64,000 nt of DNA from Annona cherimola (GCA_030490835.1 CM059972.1:39659452-39723451), one strand, 5' to 3'. Shown: positions 35,540 to 46,176, counted from the stretch's first letter. The notes: generated from the sequence alone by a model not told the origin. Numbers and translations are program-made.

Positions 35540-35670
35540 GGAGTCGACTTGCCCTAGGCGAAGTCGACTTCGGTCCTTCTGGAGTCGACTTCGCCTGGAG
35601 GCGGAGTCGACTTCGCTTCTGGAGGCGGAGTCGACTTGGCGTCCTTGGAGTCGACTTGACTCATCGACTT
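35540..35670 (-). repeat. Internal GTCGAC array between pol and the extra ORF
   Basis: Six GGAGTCGACTT / AAGTCGACTT units in about 130 bp (near 35541, 35563, 35581, 35605, 35628 and 35649), spaced 18-24 bp apart. The same words form the arrays of the LTRs. It begins about 35 bp after the pol stop in the sense direction. Confidence 0.85.
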
Positions 35671-35705
35671 GACATTTTCCAATTTAATTTTCTTATTTAT
35701 TTTTC

Positions 35706-38700
35706 CTAGTTTAGCTCTATCATTCTCATATCATTCCTAATCTTATAAAATGAGTCCTTGGCTAGAGGTTTGGTAAAAATATCAGCAATTTGGTCTTCTG
35801 TTTTTACATATTCTAAGCACACATCATGATTTTCAACATGCTCTCTAATGAAATGATGTCTCACATCAATATGTTTGGTTCTAGAATGCAATACAGGATT
35901 TTTAGTCAAACAAATTGCACTTGTATTATCACATCTAATAGGAATATCAACATAATCAATACCATAGTCTTTCAACTGTTGTTTCATCCAAAGTAATTGG
36001 GCACAACAACTACCGGCGGCTATGTATTCGGCTTCCGCAGTAGATAGTGCAACACTTGTTTGTTTTCTTGAATGCCATGAAACTAGCATATGTCCAAGAA
36101 ATTGACAAGTTCCACTGGTACTTTTTCTATCTACTTTATATCCGGCAAAGTCTGCATCCGAATAGCCGATTAGATCAAAGGTTGTCTCCTTTGGATACCA
36201 TAGTCCAAGATTGGCAGTTTTTATCAAATACTTAAAAATTCTTTTTACAGCGTGTAGATGTGATTCTTTAGGGTATGCTTGAAATCTAGAACACATACAA
36301 ACACTGAATAAGATATCGGGTCTAGAAGCAGTTAAATATAACAAGGATCCAATCATGCTTCTATAGAGCTTTTGATCGATACTTTTACCGTTTTTGTCCG
36401 TGTCGATCTTGATTGTAGAGCTCATTGGAGTGTTTGCCCCTTTGCTATTCTGCATTCCAAATTTCTTGAGCATTTCTTTGACATATTTGGACTGGTTTAG
36501 AAATATTCCTTCATTTTGTTGCTTGATTTGAAGTCCAAGGAAGAAATTTAATTCTCCCATCATGCTCATTTCGAACTCGCTCTGCATTATCTTAGAAAAT
36601 TCTTGACAAAGATTTTCATCAGTAGCACCGAATATTATGTCATCCACGTAAATCTGTACAATCAAAATATTTTTATTTTTGTACTTGATGAATAAAGTAG
36701 TGTCTACTTTCCCTCTTTGAAACTCATGATCAATCAAGAATCTATTTAACCTTTCATATCAAGCTCTTGGTGCTTGTTTTAGTCCATATAATGCTTTGGT
36801 TAATTTATAAACAAACTTTGATTGATCCTTTTCTTCAAAACCAGGAGGTTGTTCAACATATACTTCTTCATTCAAATAACCATTCAAAAATGCGCTTTTT
36901 ACATCCATTTGAAACAATTTGAAGTTCATATGAGAAGCAAATGCTAGTAGGATGCGTATGGCTTCTAATCTAGCCACGGGTGCATACGATTCTTCAAAAT
37001 CAATTCCTTCTTCTTGGGAATACCCTTTGGCTACTAATCTTGCCTTGTTTCTAATTACAAGACCGCTTTCGTCTAATTTGTTCCTTTGTACCAATGACTG
37101 TATGATTGTTTGGTCTAGGAACTAAATGCCATACATTGTTTCTTTCGAATTGATTTAGCTCTTCTTGCATTGAAATAACCCAATTTTCATCATTAAGAGC
37201 TTGTTCAATGGTATTTGGTTCAATTTTCGATACAAACGCATATTGGCCATAAACGTTTTGTTTTGATCTTCTAGTTTTTACTCCTTCATATATGTTTCCA
37301 ATAACTTGTTCAATTGGATGGGCATTTTTGAACTTTATATCAGTTGGAGGTTTGTAAGAGTCATTACCTTCACTTACCTCTTTCTCCACTGGATTTTCTG
37401 GCTTGAGCTCGAGTTCCTTTGGTTGTTCTTTGCTTTTTGTCTCATCTGCATCACTTAGTTCATCCTCCTTTCTCGGACTTTGGTTAATTTCATCAAATAC
37501 AACATGTATGGATTCTTCTACAACTTGGTTTCGTTTGTTGAATACTCTATATGCTTTGCTATTTGATGAATAACCAAGGAATATAGCCTCATCGCTTTTG
37601 GCATCTAATTTGCCCAAATTGGTTTTTCCATTGTTTAAAACATAGCATGTACATCCAAAAGCATGAAAATATGAGATATTTGGTTTCCTTCCTTTCCATA
37701 GTTCATATGGGGTCTTTTTCAAGATTGCTCGAATGGTAACTCGGTTCAAAACATGACAAGCTGTACTCACAGCTTCACCCCAAAATTTCTTGGATAGATT
37801 GCTCTCATTTAGCATAGTTCTAGCCATCTCTTGTATAGTTCTATTTTTCCTTTCTACTACTCCATTTTGTTGTGGAGTTCTTGGTGCAGAAAATGTGTGG
37901 TGAATTCCTTTTTCATTGCAAAATTCCATGAATCGTTTGTTTTCGAATTCGCCACCATGATCGCTTCTTATGGTCACAATAGTACTTTGTTTTTCATTTT
38001 GCACCAAATTTACAAAAGTTGCAAACATAGAGAAGGCTTCATCTTTACTAGCTAAGAGAATTATCCATGTGAATCTTGAAAAATCATCAACTATGACAAA
38101 TACATATTTCTTTCCACCAATGGTTAGAATGTCGGATGGCCCGTATAGATCCATATGTAGCAATTCAAGTGGCTTAGTGGTGGAAATTTCCTTTTTGGTA
38201 GAGAAAGGCATCTTGTGTTGTTTTGATAATTGACATGCCTTGCAAATCTTGTCTTTGTCATATTTCAATCTTGGTAATCCTTCTACCAAACTCTTTTTCC
38301 ATAGGATTTTTATGTTGCCCATGTTTATATGTCCAAGCCTCTTGTGCCAAACCCATGGATCGTTATCAATGGCCATTAGACATTGACCATCTAATTCATC
38401 AAGTGAAACCAAATAAATATTTCCATGTCTTTTACCACTAAACATGATATGTTCTCCATCAAATACATTACATATAGATGATTCAAACACAACTTTGTAT
38501 CCTTTATCACATAATTGGCTAATGCTCATTAAATTGTGTTTGAGTCCTTCAACAAACAAAACATCTTCCATGCATGTATTTGAAATACTATGTATATTTC
38601 CTTTACCTTTAATTTTACCTTTTTCATTATTGCCAAAGGCAACCATTCCATCATTACAAGGCTTAAGTTTGTGAAACAAACTTCTTTCACCGGTCATATG

Positions 38701-38772
38701 CCTTGAGCAACCGCTATCCATAAACCATTCATTGTTTGCCTTTGCCTTAAGACATGTCTGAAAAATAAGCAA
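35706..38772 (-). pseudogene. pol polyprotein of the Sirevirus-like element (PR-IN-RT-RH), two lesions
   Basis: Sense order: protease (WFMDSGCSRHMTG), pre-integrase zinc site (WHKRLGHINMG, CKACQLSKQH), integrase core with its three acidic positions (HMDLYGP, IRSDHGGEFEN, PQQNGVVERKN), reverse transcriptase ([30 protein letters not shown]) and RNase H (YSDADFAGYKVDRKSTSG, IADIFTKPL). Frame 1 (38772-37051) stops in the linker before RT, where a small deletion changes frame near 37060-37095. Frame 2 (37094-36759) ends at a TGA (36761-36759) just after [10 protein letters not shown], and frame 3 runs 36737-35706. All catalytic residues are otherwise kept, showing recent loss. The pol frame lies +1 to gag, with no gap larger than ten bases. 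Confidence 0.9.
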
Positions 38773-38779
38773 ATAAATC

Positions 38780-40582
38780 TTATCTTCTTGGTACCCATTT
38801 TATGGGTCCATTTGGGTTAGTAATATAGATCATTCTTTGTTGTTCTAACTTTGAAAGCCCAAATCTTGTGTTTCTTGGAACCCAAACTAATTTTGCACCA
38901 TGGTCATATAATTTCTTAAAATTACATTTGTAAGTTTTGTGCCCCATTTTATTGCAGAAATTACAAGCCATAGGTAATCTTGGAGTAAGCCTCCAAGTAT
39001 GCAATGGTTCCATTATTGGTCTTCTAGTCCACTTAAAATTTTTCTTTTGTGGCTTGTATATAGATGCATTTTTAGTTTGATGTTTCTCAAATATTTGTAC
39101 ATTTGATTTGCTACTTTCTCCTTGCTCAAATGTATGATACCCAAGACCTCTTTTATGTGTTTGGGAGGTCATATTCAAAAATATTTTGACGCTTTCTCCT
39201 GGATTAGAGAACTTAGCTAATGATTCATTTAATGATTTGTTCTCCTTTTTTAGCAGATCATTTTCATCTTTCAATTTGTCTAATCTTTCTGCAAGTTTAC
39301 CATTTACAATTATTGTTGCATCACATTGTCTTTTCTTAATTGTAAACTTGCTTCCTAATTTCTTTATTTCTTCATATAATGAATCATATGCAGTTTGTAG
39401 TTCATCTAATTCAGTACATTTGAGGCATTCTTGAAAGGAAGAATAACTTGATTCAGAAAGGGAGAGTTTAGAGCTTACCTCTTCATTGCTTGTGTCTTTT
39501 GTTGAGGTAATTTGTTCTCCTTGCTCGATTTGTGCCATGCAGCAAATTCTTGCACATTCTTCCGCCTCTATGTCGTCGGTTGAGGAGCTACTCGTCGTAG
39601 ATTCTTCATCATTTACGTACATGCCTCTTCCTTTGTATTTCTGGAATCTTCTATTGTTCCCTCGATCCTTTCTTTGTTCTTTTGCCTTGTTTTCTTCGGG
39701 AGTTGGACATTGAGCCTGCATATGTCCCGAACCGCCACATCGGTAGCATTTGGTTGATTCTTTCTTCTTTTCTCTGGGAGTTCTTTCTTTGAAGCTTCTG
39801 AAATTCTTGCCTTTCCTCACAAATTTTCTGAAGCGTTTTGTGAGTAGGGCAATCTCATCGTCGTTTTGAGAAGAAGATGTGTCATCGGTGTCTTGTGCGG
39901 CTTTTAAGGCAATTGCTCTTTTGCCCCTGTGTTGATCTTCATTTCTTCTCTTGATTAGCTCATGTGACATGAGAGAGCTAATTAAGTCTTCAAGCTTTAA
40001 TGTGTTAAGATCCTTGGCTTCTTCTATTGCAGTGATTTTTGGGGTCCATGATTCGGGTAGAGCTCTTAAAATTTTCATAACCTGCTCAGATTCAGAAATA
40101 GCCTTTCCAAGACCTTTTAGAGCATTAGTAATCTTTGAGAACCTAGCAAACATTTCAGAAATATTTTCTGTTTCTAGCATTCTAAAATTCTCTAGTTCTC
40201 CAATCAAAATATTTCTTCTCGTCCCTTGGACTTGAGAAGTTCCTTCATAGATAGAGGTTAGTGTATCCCATATCTCTTTGGCGGTTAAGCAAGAGGATAC
40301 TCTATCATACTCAGAAGCAGTAAGAGCACAAAATAAAGAGTTCATAGCTTTGGCGTTGCTCTTAACAGTTCTTACTTCCTCATCGGTCCATTTGGAAGCT
40401 CGTTCATCGATAGGCAAAGTTACTCCATCTTGAATAGCAATCCAAGAATCCATATCGGTAGCCATGATGAGTTGCTTCATACGAAGCTTCCAATATCCAA
40501 AATTGTTCCCATCAAACAACGGTGGCCTTGTAAAGGATTGGCCTTCAGCAAAAGCGGGAACGGAAGTAGATTGGGATGCCAT
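38780..40582 (-). CDS. gag polyprotein of the Sirevirus-like element
   Basis: 600 codons, intact, starting MASQSTSVPAFAEGQ 35-50 bases after the primer site. Residues 15-230 are the Copia gag (UBN2-type) fold (GNNFGYWKLRMKQLI, EIWDTLTSIYEGT, LKLEDLISSLMSHE). A basic stretch precedes the zinc knuckle CYRCGGSGHMQAQC. A coiled-coil region follows (DELQTAYDSLYEEIKKLG to NDLLKKENKSLNESL), then a second knuckle-like CNFCNKMGHKTYKC and the C-terminal WVPRR. Gag forms the particle that packages the element's RNA in the cytoplasm. Confidence 0.92.
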   Translation of the reverse strand: MASQSTSVPAFAEGQSFTRPPLFDGNNFGYWKLRMKQLIMATDMDSWIAIQDGVTLPIDERASKWTDEEVRTVKSNAKAMNSLFCALTASEYDRVSSCLTAKEIWDTLTSIYEGTSQVQGTRRNILIGELENFRMLETENISEMFARFSKITNALKGLGKAISESEQVMKILRALPESWTPKITAIEEAKDLNTLKLEDLISSLMSHELIKRRNEDQHRGKRAIALKAAQDTDDTSSSQNDDEIALLTKRFRKFVRKGKNFRSFKERTPREKKKESTKCYRCGGSGHMQAQCPTPEENKAKEQRKDRGNNRRFQKYKGRGMYVNDEESTTSSSSTDDIEAEECARICCMAQIEQGEQITSTKDTSNEEVSSKLSLSESSYSSFQECLKCTELDELQTAYDSLYEEIKKLGSKFTIKKRQCDATIIVNGKLAERLDKLKDENDLLKKENKSLNESLAKFSNPGESVKIFLNMTSQTHKRGLGYHTFEQGESSKSNVQIFEKHQTKNASIYKPQKKNFKWTRRPIMEPLHTWRLTPRLPMACNFCNKMGHKTYKCNFKKLYDHGAKLVWVPRNTRFGLSKLEQQRMIYITNPNGPIKWVPRR

Positions 40583-40616
40583 ATTGATAGGATCTCTTTG
40601 GTAAACTCAAAGACCT

Positions 40617-40628
40617 GCTCTGATACCA
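40617..40628 (-). other. Primer binding site (initiator tRNA-Met)
   Basis: Minus strand TGGTATCAGAGC, complementary to the 3' end of plant initiator methionine tRNA, two bases inside the 5' LTR. Confidence 0.95.
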
Positions 40629-40630
40629 CT

Positions 40631-42383
40631 TGTTGGTCCCGAGTTGATGGCTAAACCCAAGAGGGGAGGGGTGAATTGGGTTCTTTTAAAAAATCTTTGG
40701 TAAATCAAAAACTTAACCCCTTTCAAAAATTAATCCCCTTATGAAAGCTAATGGAGAGCAAATTAAAATAACGCAGTAATAGAAAACAGAACATAAGATT
40801 TATAGTGGTTCGGGCAAACATTCCCTACTCCACTCTTCCAAGCTCACACTCCGTTGTGACTTGGGTTCTACTATGTATTCCTTGAATACACTTAGAGTCA
40901 CCGCTCTCTTCTAGATTCAAAGCTCTAGGGGGCATATACAACTAGAGCCACTTGCTCTCTTCTAGATTCTAGCTCTAGGGGGCATAAACAACTCACATGC
41001 AAAAGTAGGTGATGAGTCTCACTCCAATCACACCCTACTTTGCATATACTTGATCTTAGCTACCCAAGCTAAATCAAGATTTATACAACAAGACAATGAA
41101 ATAAATGAAACTACACTTTACAGATTTGTGTAGGCAGATTTAGCTCGAGGAAGAAGTTAAAGACAGCTGGGATGATGATCGTTGAATCAACTTGCAGTTT
41201 GAAGCTCTTTCTTCCTTTGAAACACTCAAATATGGAGAAAAGGGATTTGAAAGTCTTTCTTGCACTTCTTTTCTCTCTATGATCCTTAGAGTAGTGAGTA
41301 TTCTTGTTTCTCACGTTCATTTGAATGTCTTTTTATAGAATGAGGAAGATTGGAACGTTGTAGGAGTGGTTGTCGTGCAATAAATGAACTCCAACGTTCA
41401 AAAATTTGACCGTTATACTCCAAGTCGAAGATGAAGTCGACTTGGCCTGCGACTTGGTTTCCAAGTCGCACATGGAGTCGACTTGGCCTGCGACTTGGGT
41501 TCTTTAGAAACTCAAGTCTGAGACTTGGGTCGACTTGGCTTTCAGACTTTAACTTAAGTTGATCCTGAAGTTGACTTGGGTTGCGACTTGGCTTGATCTA
41601 TTGCAAAAACGCCTTGATCCTCACTTGAAATGTCTTGAATCTTGCAAACCATTTGAAAGCTTTGAGTCCTTGCACAATATATGTATGTTCCTTGCTTTGC
41701 TTTGGACTCACTTGGTCTTCACAACTTGGATATTACTCCATTTGGAAGCTAGCTTGAAGATTTGCTTTGAGCTTGACAGACTTGATTTGAATTTGTACTT
41801 AGATTCTTGCTTTGATCTTCAAAACTTAAGTTTCTCTTTAAGAGTAGTCTTTACACCTCATTTGTATGTGAGAAACTTCAAATGGATGTCTTGAATATGC
41901 TTTGAAACTTCAGCTTAGACCTCAAAACTTCTCAAGTCGAAGTTGGAGTCGACCTGGTTTGCGACTTCGCCCAAGTCGCACTTGGAATCGACTTCGTCTG
42001 CGACTTCGTAATCTTCGGGAGCCAGATTTCAACGCTGGACATTTTTGTGCACTTTGAAGTCGATGCTGGAGTCGACTTCGCATGCGACTTGACTACCCAA
42101 GTCGCATGTGGAGTCGACTTGGCCTGCGACTTCACTCGTCAGAATTCCATTTTCAACTCTGTCCAGTTTTGGCTTGTTTGAAGTCGTTTGTGGAGTCGAC
42201 TTCACTATCGACTTCACTCCCAAGTCGAAGTTCAAGTCGACTCGAAGATCGACTTGACTTCTCTGCTTTCCTTAAACACTTGGCAAACATATTAGTCATA
42301 TATATATACTCAAATTAGTTCTTGGTAATCATCAAAACTCAATCCTTGGTCAATTTGTTTTATTTTGAACATTGTTTCCAACA
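40631..42383 (-). repeat. 5' LTR of the Sirevirus-like element
   Basis: 1753 bp, TGTTGGTCCCGAG ... TTTCCAACA, next to AGAAG (42384-42388). Equal in length to 31536-33288 with about 0.4% difference and no indel seen. In the sense direction the GTCGAC field (42260 to 41430) comes first, then the twofold AGCTCTAGGGGGCAT unit, so the field lies where U3 promoter elements would be. Confidence 0.95.
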
Positions 42384-42388
42384 AGAAG

Positions 42389-43240
42389 CATACATTTCTT
42401 TACATGTCAAGCGTGATATTTGGTACAACCCTTCTTTTGGTGTCCAGGAGTGTGACAGAAGTAACAGCCTGATACCTTAATTGATTTCTTTTGTTATTTC
42501 TTATTTACCACCCAACCTGCAGTTTCCTTATCCTTTTTCTTTTTATTGGTCATTTCCTTAAAAGTACTTGTCAAGTGTGCACTTTCGGGCCTATCTCGCT
42601 TCATTCTTTTTTTTTCTTCTATACAATGTGAAATGAGTTCATTAAGAGACCATTTCTCTTTCTAATAGTTATAGTTAATCTTAAATTGGGCGAATTGTAG
42701 AGAAAGAGAGATCAAAACCAAATGCACCAACAAATCATCAAATAGCTGTAACCCAAGTGCCTTTAGTTTCGAAGCAAGATGAGACATCTCAGTGATGTAC
42801 TCTCTTATGTTTTTTTTGCCCTTATACCTCATTGAAACCAAGTTTGACAGAGTCAAACTTGTTTTAGCCTTATCGCTTTTTTCAAAGCATTTTTCGATTT
42901 TATCAAGAAAATCCTTTGCAGTAGTATCTTGGTTAGATACATCACCCCTGAAAGCTTCTATAATTGTAGATCATAAGACTCATGCGATTTGAACGATCCC
43001 ACTTCTCAAAGTCCCGTTTTTCCTCAATAGAACTTGCAGCCATAAGAGGGGTGGGTTATTTAACCCTTAACGCAAGGTTGAGATCCATACAGCCAAGAAT
43101 GATCATAACATTCTCTTTCCATTGCTTGAAATTAGTTCCGTTCAGCATGGGAATAGAATTGATGTTGACAGATATAGTAGAGGCAGATGCATTAGCTGAA
43201 AATAAAACAAAACAACATATTCACATGAGTTTCATATAAA
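42389..43240 (-). pseudogene. gag remnant of the old Copia element
   Basis: Frame 42856-42662 reads LVSMRYKGKKNIREYITEMS and LASKLKALGLQLFDDLLVHL, a typical Copia gag (UBN2) segment. Near 42455-42425 lies a zinc knuckle (CYFCHTPGHQKKGC) followed shortly by a stop where a Trp is usual. 42857-43220 matches upstream gag with frame breaks. The Sirevirus-like element is inserted just after the knuckle, separating gag from protease. Confidence 0.8.
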
Positions 43241-44418
43241 ACCTTAGTAAAATTCAAATAATAGCAAGACCCATCACAAGATACCTAGCACAACATTAAT
43301 ATCTAGTCTTTGGACATAAATATTAATTTATAAGTGATACTCTTGTTGTAGTAATCAAATATTGATAATAAAGTCTTCTCAAATAATAAGTCTTTCTTTG
43401 GACCGACTTACTATTTACATGGAAAGCCAAATAATTATCTCATATTTATTAACACACGTGTGTATGCAATTCGGCCAAAAATAACCTTCCTTTGGGCCGA
43501 TTAAAATTTGCATGAATTACACTCACACAATCATCTTAATGTTTCAAAAATAAATTAACCTACACAAGAGATCTACATTGGCAGCATGTTGTTTCAATTA
43601 ATTTATTTTAAAACATCAGATATTTATAAAGAATATTTGTATCATTATTTGAATTTTAAATTTCAAAAGATATAAAAATTGAATTTTGCATAAAAATAGG
43701 TTAATTTAATAGAAAGCAACAAATCATAGATATATGAAAATTAGACATAAATTGCTTTCTAAATTTTCATAAACTAACCACATGAATTAATTGCACACAT
43801 AATTCAAAATTTGCATGCATATATAAAATTCACAAAAATGAATATTTCTGGACTTATTTGGCTTAATCAGACTCTTCCATTTGATCAAGAATATCCAAAA
43901 ATATAGAAAACAACTATTAGATCATCCAAATCGGATAATAGGATAAAAAATTATGTTGAACTTTATTTGGACGGTTCGTAATGGGCCACGTGTCCTTGTG
44001 TCAAATTTCAGATGGGCTGAGCTGGGCTGGGCTTAGCTAGACTGGACCTCGCTTGGGCTTATAACTACATGGGCCACAGACAGGTTTGAGGTAAGCCCAG
44101 CTTACGTAAGTTGAGATTTGAGTGGGCTTGGCTTGACTTGGGCTACAGTCTGACTGGGCCGGCTTGGGAACTATGCTGCTTCCACCTAAGCCTTTTCACA
44201 AGTCCGCCCAGGTGCAAAAGGGGTTTGACTATGGGTCTGTTGGACTGGGCTGGATAGATGGGTCCAACTCTTGAGCCCAAGACCACAAAAGTAGATTGAA
44301 GCCCAGGCCCACGTCTCTTTGCAACTTGACCAATATAAAAAAACGTTTCTAAATTGGGTTTTTGTGCAAAATGTTCGTCTTCTTCCCTAAAATCGTAACC
44401 CTAGCTCCCCACCCCACC
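43241..44418 (-). other. 5' leader part of the old Copia element, with GGGCT-rich tract
   Basis: 43241-43960 is AT-rich non-coding. 43985-44290 abounds in GGGCT, TGGGCC and GCTTGGGC words on the plus strand. 44313-44420 contains CAATATAAAAAA, then a pyrimidine-rich stretch and CGTAACCCTAGC, like a TATA box and leader on the plus strand, opposite to the Copia element. Origin uncertain: it may be element leader or an older captured fragment. Confidence 0.4.
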
Positions 44419-44420
44419 GC
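44334..44420. repeat. 87-bp direct repeat, left copy, beside the Pack-MULE
   Basis: From TATAAAAAAAC to CCACCCCACCGC. It matches 46090-46176 at all but two of 87 positions (44345 G/A and one T/C in the AAAATCG / AAAACCG word). It overlaps the first two bases of the MULE terminal repeat. Confidence 0.9.
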
Positions 44421-44563
44421 TAAGTTTGCCTAACTGCGTCCGCTCCCCGCGGGCCGTTGGATTGGGCGGGACGAACGACAGCTGTGCGATTGAAAATTTT
44501 CAGCCGGCTCCCTGCGACTTCCAGCAAACGCAGAAAAAGAAAACGGAAAAATTCAAAGCAACC

Positions 44564-45479
44564 CTCCTCCCACCCACTCCGCCTGTAATCTTTCCCCCTC
44601 TCTACACGGATTCCATTTCTTCCACGGCATCGACTTCCCGCGAGCCTTTCCGCCTGCTTTCTTTCTCCCTCTCTCCACTGCATCGAGTTCTCCGCCGACC
44701 CTCTCTCTCTCTCTCTCCCTCTTCCGTCGACAGCTCCCCATTGGCTGAAAAAAGCAAAAGAAGAAGACATGAAAAATCATAGCTACGGATTTTGATAAAA
44801 ATAAAAAGGGAAAACACGAGAGGGTTTCGCCTCTGGGAAGCTCCGGAAAAATTCCTTTTTCGCTCTCTATAGCTTTCGCTCTCTCTTTTTTAAGGTTTTC
44901 TATTTTTATTTTCTTTTTCTTTCTTTCTCCGTTTCTGTGCATTGAATTCTGTATTTTCTCATCTGTTTTTTTTTCCCTTGATTTTTGTGGTGTTTTCTGG
45001 TTTTTTCGGGTTGCAATTACCATGAGATTTTCAAGGTCGGTGAACAGGGTGAAATGCGGGGCCTTTTCAGTTACTCGTTTGAAATCTTTGTAATTTTCCC
45101 CTTTTTTGATGCAGTATCTTCTCGCCAAGATTTCGTCTGCATAGTTGATTTTGCTGGTTGATTTTTTTATTTTTTATTTTTTGATAAATAGCTGGTTGAA
45201 TTTTTGTTGTCTTTTCTTTGAAAAAAAATCAGTGAAGGGTTTGGGGTTTAATATCGGAATTGGAGTTGTGAAAAAATTTTTGTTTTCTGAGAGACTGGTT
45301 TTGCTTGTAAGACAGCGAATTTTGGTAGGGTTTTCATTGAATCAGCATTGCGGTTGTAGAATTTGATATTTTTTTGCAAGTTTCTGAAGTTTAACTATGC
45401 TTTAAGTTTTGTAAAATGGAAAAACGATTGGTTTTCTCGTGTTTTGTAATTTGATGCAAGATATCCGAGCCTAGTGATC
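44564..45479 (+). pseudogene. Captured leader and leader intron of the AHL fragment
   Basis: 44570-44740 is a CT-rich leader with CTCTCTCTCTCTCTCCCTC at 44700. 44880-45100 is T-rich like the start of an intron. A start codon follows at 45480. No coding signal before it; the minus-strand frames over this part are antisense by-products. Confidence 0.5.
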
Positions 45480-45900
45480 ATGTTAGGTAGAGAATCGGTA
45501 AGTGCCGCAGTAAGTCTTCAGCATAATTTCGTTCCAACGCTGCCGCTGATGCAGGGCATGAAATTAGTTATGACTAGTGATGGAGCAACCGTCTACAAGC
45601 CGCCGGAGAATTCCCCTACATTCCACAGCGGCGAGGGCGAAGCTCTTGTCGCCCCTGTGGGCTCCACCACACCCATCGCCCACCATCAACCCATGAGAAG
45701 AAAGCGCGGCCGGCCGCAGAAGTACAGTGCCGGTGGCACTGTGGCTTTCATATCGACGCCCATCAACTCCATGCCTCTACCTTCGCCCCCAACACCACCT
45801 AGTGGAGGAAACAGCGGCAGGTTTTCTTTTCCACCGCCCCCTCGTTTATGATGAAGAAGGTGAGGGGGCGGCCACCGGGTTCCAACAAGAAGCAGCAGAT
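45480..45900 (+). pseudogene. AT-hook motif nuclear-localised (AHL) protein, captured 5' fragment
   Basis: ATG at 45480 opens a frame reading MLGRESVSAAVSLQ and then RRKRGRPQKYSAGGTVAF, an AT-hook (core RGRP) followed by the usual Ser/Pro stretch. The frame ends at 45849-45851. In another frame, at 45850-45900, MKKVRGRPPGSNKKQQM gives the second AT-hook typical of type-II AHL proteins. So both hooks are present but a frameshift separates them. The PPC/DUF296 domain that would follow is absent because the MULE terminal repeat begins at 45901. AHL proteins bind the minor groove of AT-rich DNA in the nucleus; this fragment could at most make a hook-only peptide. Confidence 0.75.
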
Positions 45901-46089
45901 GGTTGCTTTGAATTTTTCCGTTTTCTTTTTCCGCCTTTGCTGAAAGTCCAGGGAGCAGCCTGAAATTTTTCCATCGCACGACTGTCGTTCGTCCCGCCGA
46001 ATCCAACGGCGTGCGGGTGGCGCGTTGGCAGCGTGCGGGCAGCGGCCGTAGTTAGACGAACTTAGCCCGGACGTAAAGAATCACGCCTC

Positions 46090-46176
46090 TATAAAAAAAC
46101 ATTTCTAAATTGGGTTTTTGTGCAAAATGTTCGTCTTCTTCCCTAAAACCGTAACCCTAGCTCCCCACCCCACCGC
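46090..46176. repeat. 87-bp direct repeat, right copy, beside the Pack-MULE
   Basis: Second copy of 44334-44420. About 23 bp (46067-46089) lie between the MULE end and this copy. After it the sequence continues as GCCCAGGTACTGC, presumably the original continuation of the insertion site. Confidence 0.9.

Larger units (their letters stand above)
31536..42383 (-). mobile_element. Young full-length Sirevirus-like Copia retrotransposon with an extra ORF
   Basis: 10,848 bp on the minus strand, with identical-length LTRs (1753 bp each), a tRNA-Met primer site, a G-rich polypurine tract and perfect 5-bp target duplications AGAAG (31531-31535 and 42384-42388). Order in the sense direction: LTR, PBS, gag, protease, integrase, RT, RNase H, GTCGAC array, extra ORF, PPT, LTR. 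The long gag with two zinc knuckles, the large untranslated spaces and an extra ORF between pol and the 3' LTR fit the Sirevirus (SIRE/Maximus) lineage of Copia. Pol has a frameshift and a premature stop, so this copy could not move without help. Confidence 0.9.
44419..46066 (+). mobile_element. Pack-MULE: Mutator-like element carrying an AHL gene fragment
   Basis: Long terminal inverted repeats, left 44419-44563 (145 bp) and right 45901-46066 (166 bp), begin GCTAAGTTTG and end CGAACTTAGC. They share GCCGTTGGATT.GGCGGGACG and AAACGGAAAAATTCAAAGCA in opposite orientation, with about 20 bp missing from the left arm. No transposase lies between them. The inside (44564-45900) looks like the start of a host gene: CT-rich leader, a probable leader intron, then AT-hook protein codons. 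Long TIRs around host gene pieces define Pack-MULEs. The usual 9-bp target duplication was not found; an 87-bp direct repeat surrounds it instead. Confidence 0.78.

Noticed and set aside
44553..45128. 191-codon minus-strand frame over the Pack-MULE leader
   Set aside because: It is antisense to the captured AHL leader and is a Lys/Glu/Arg product of CT-rich leader and intron DNA.
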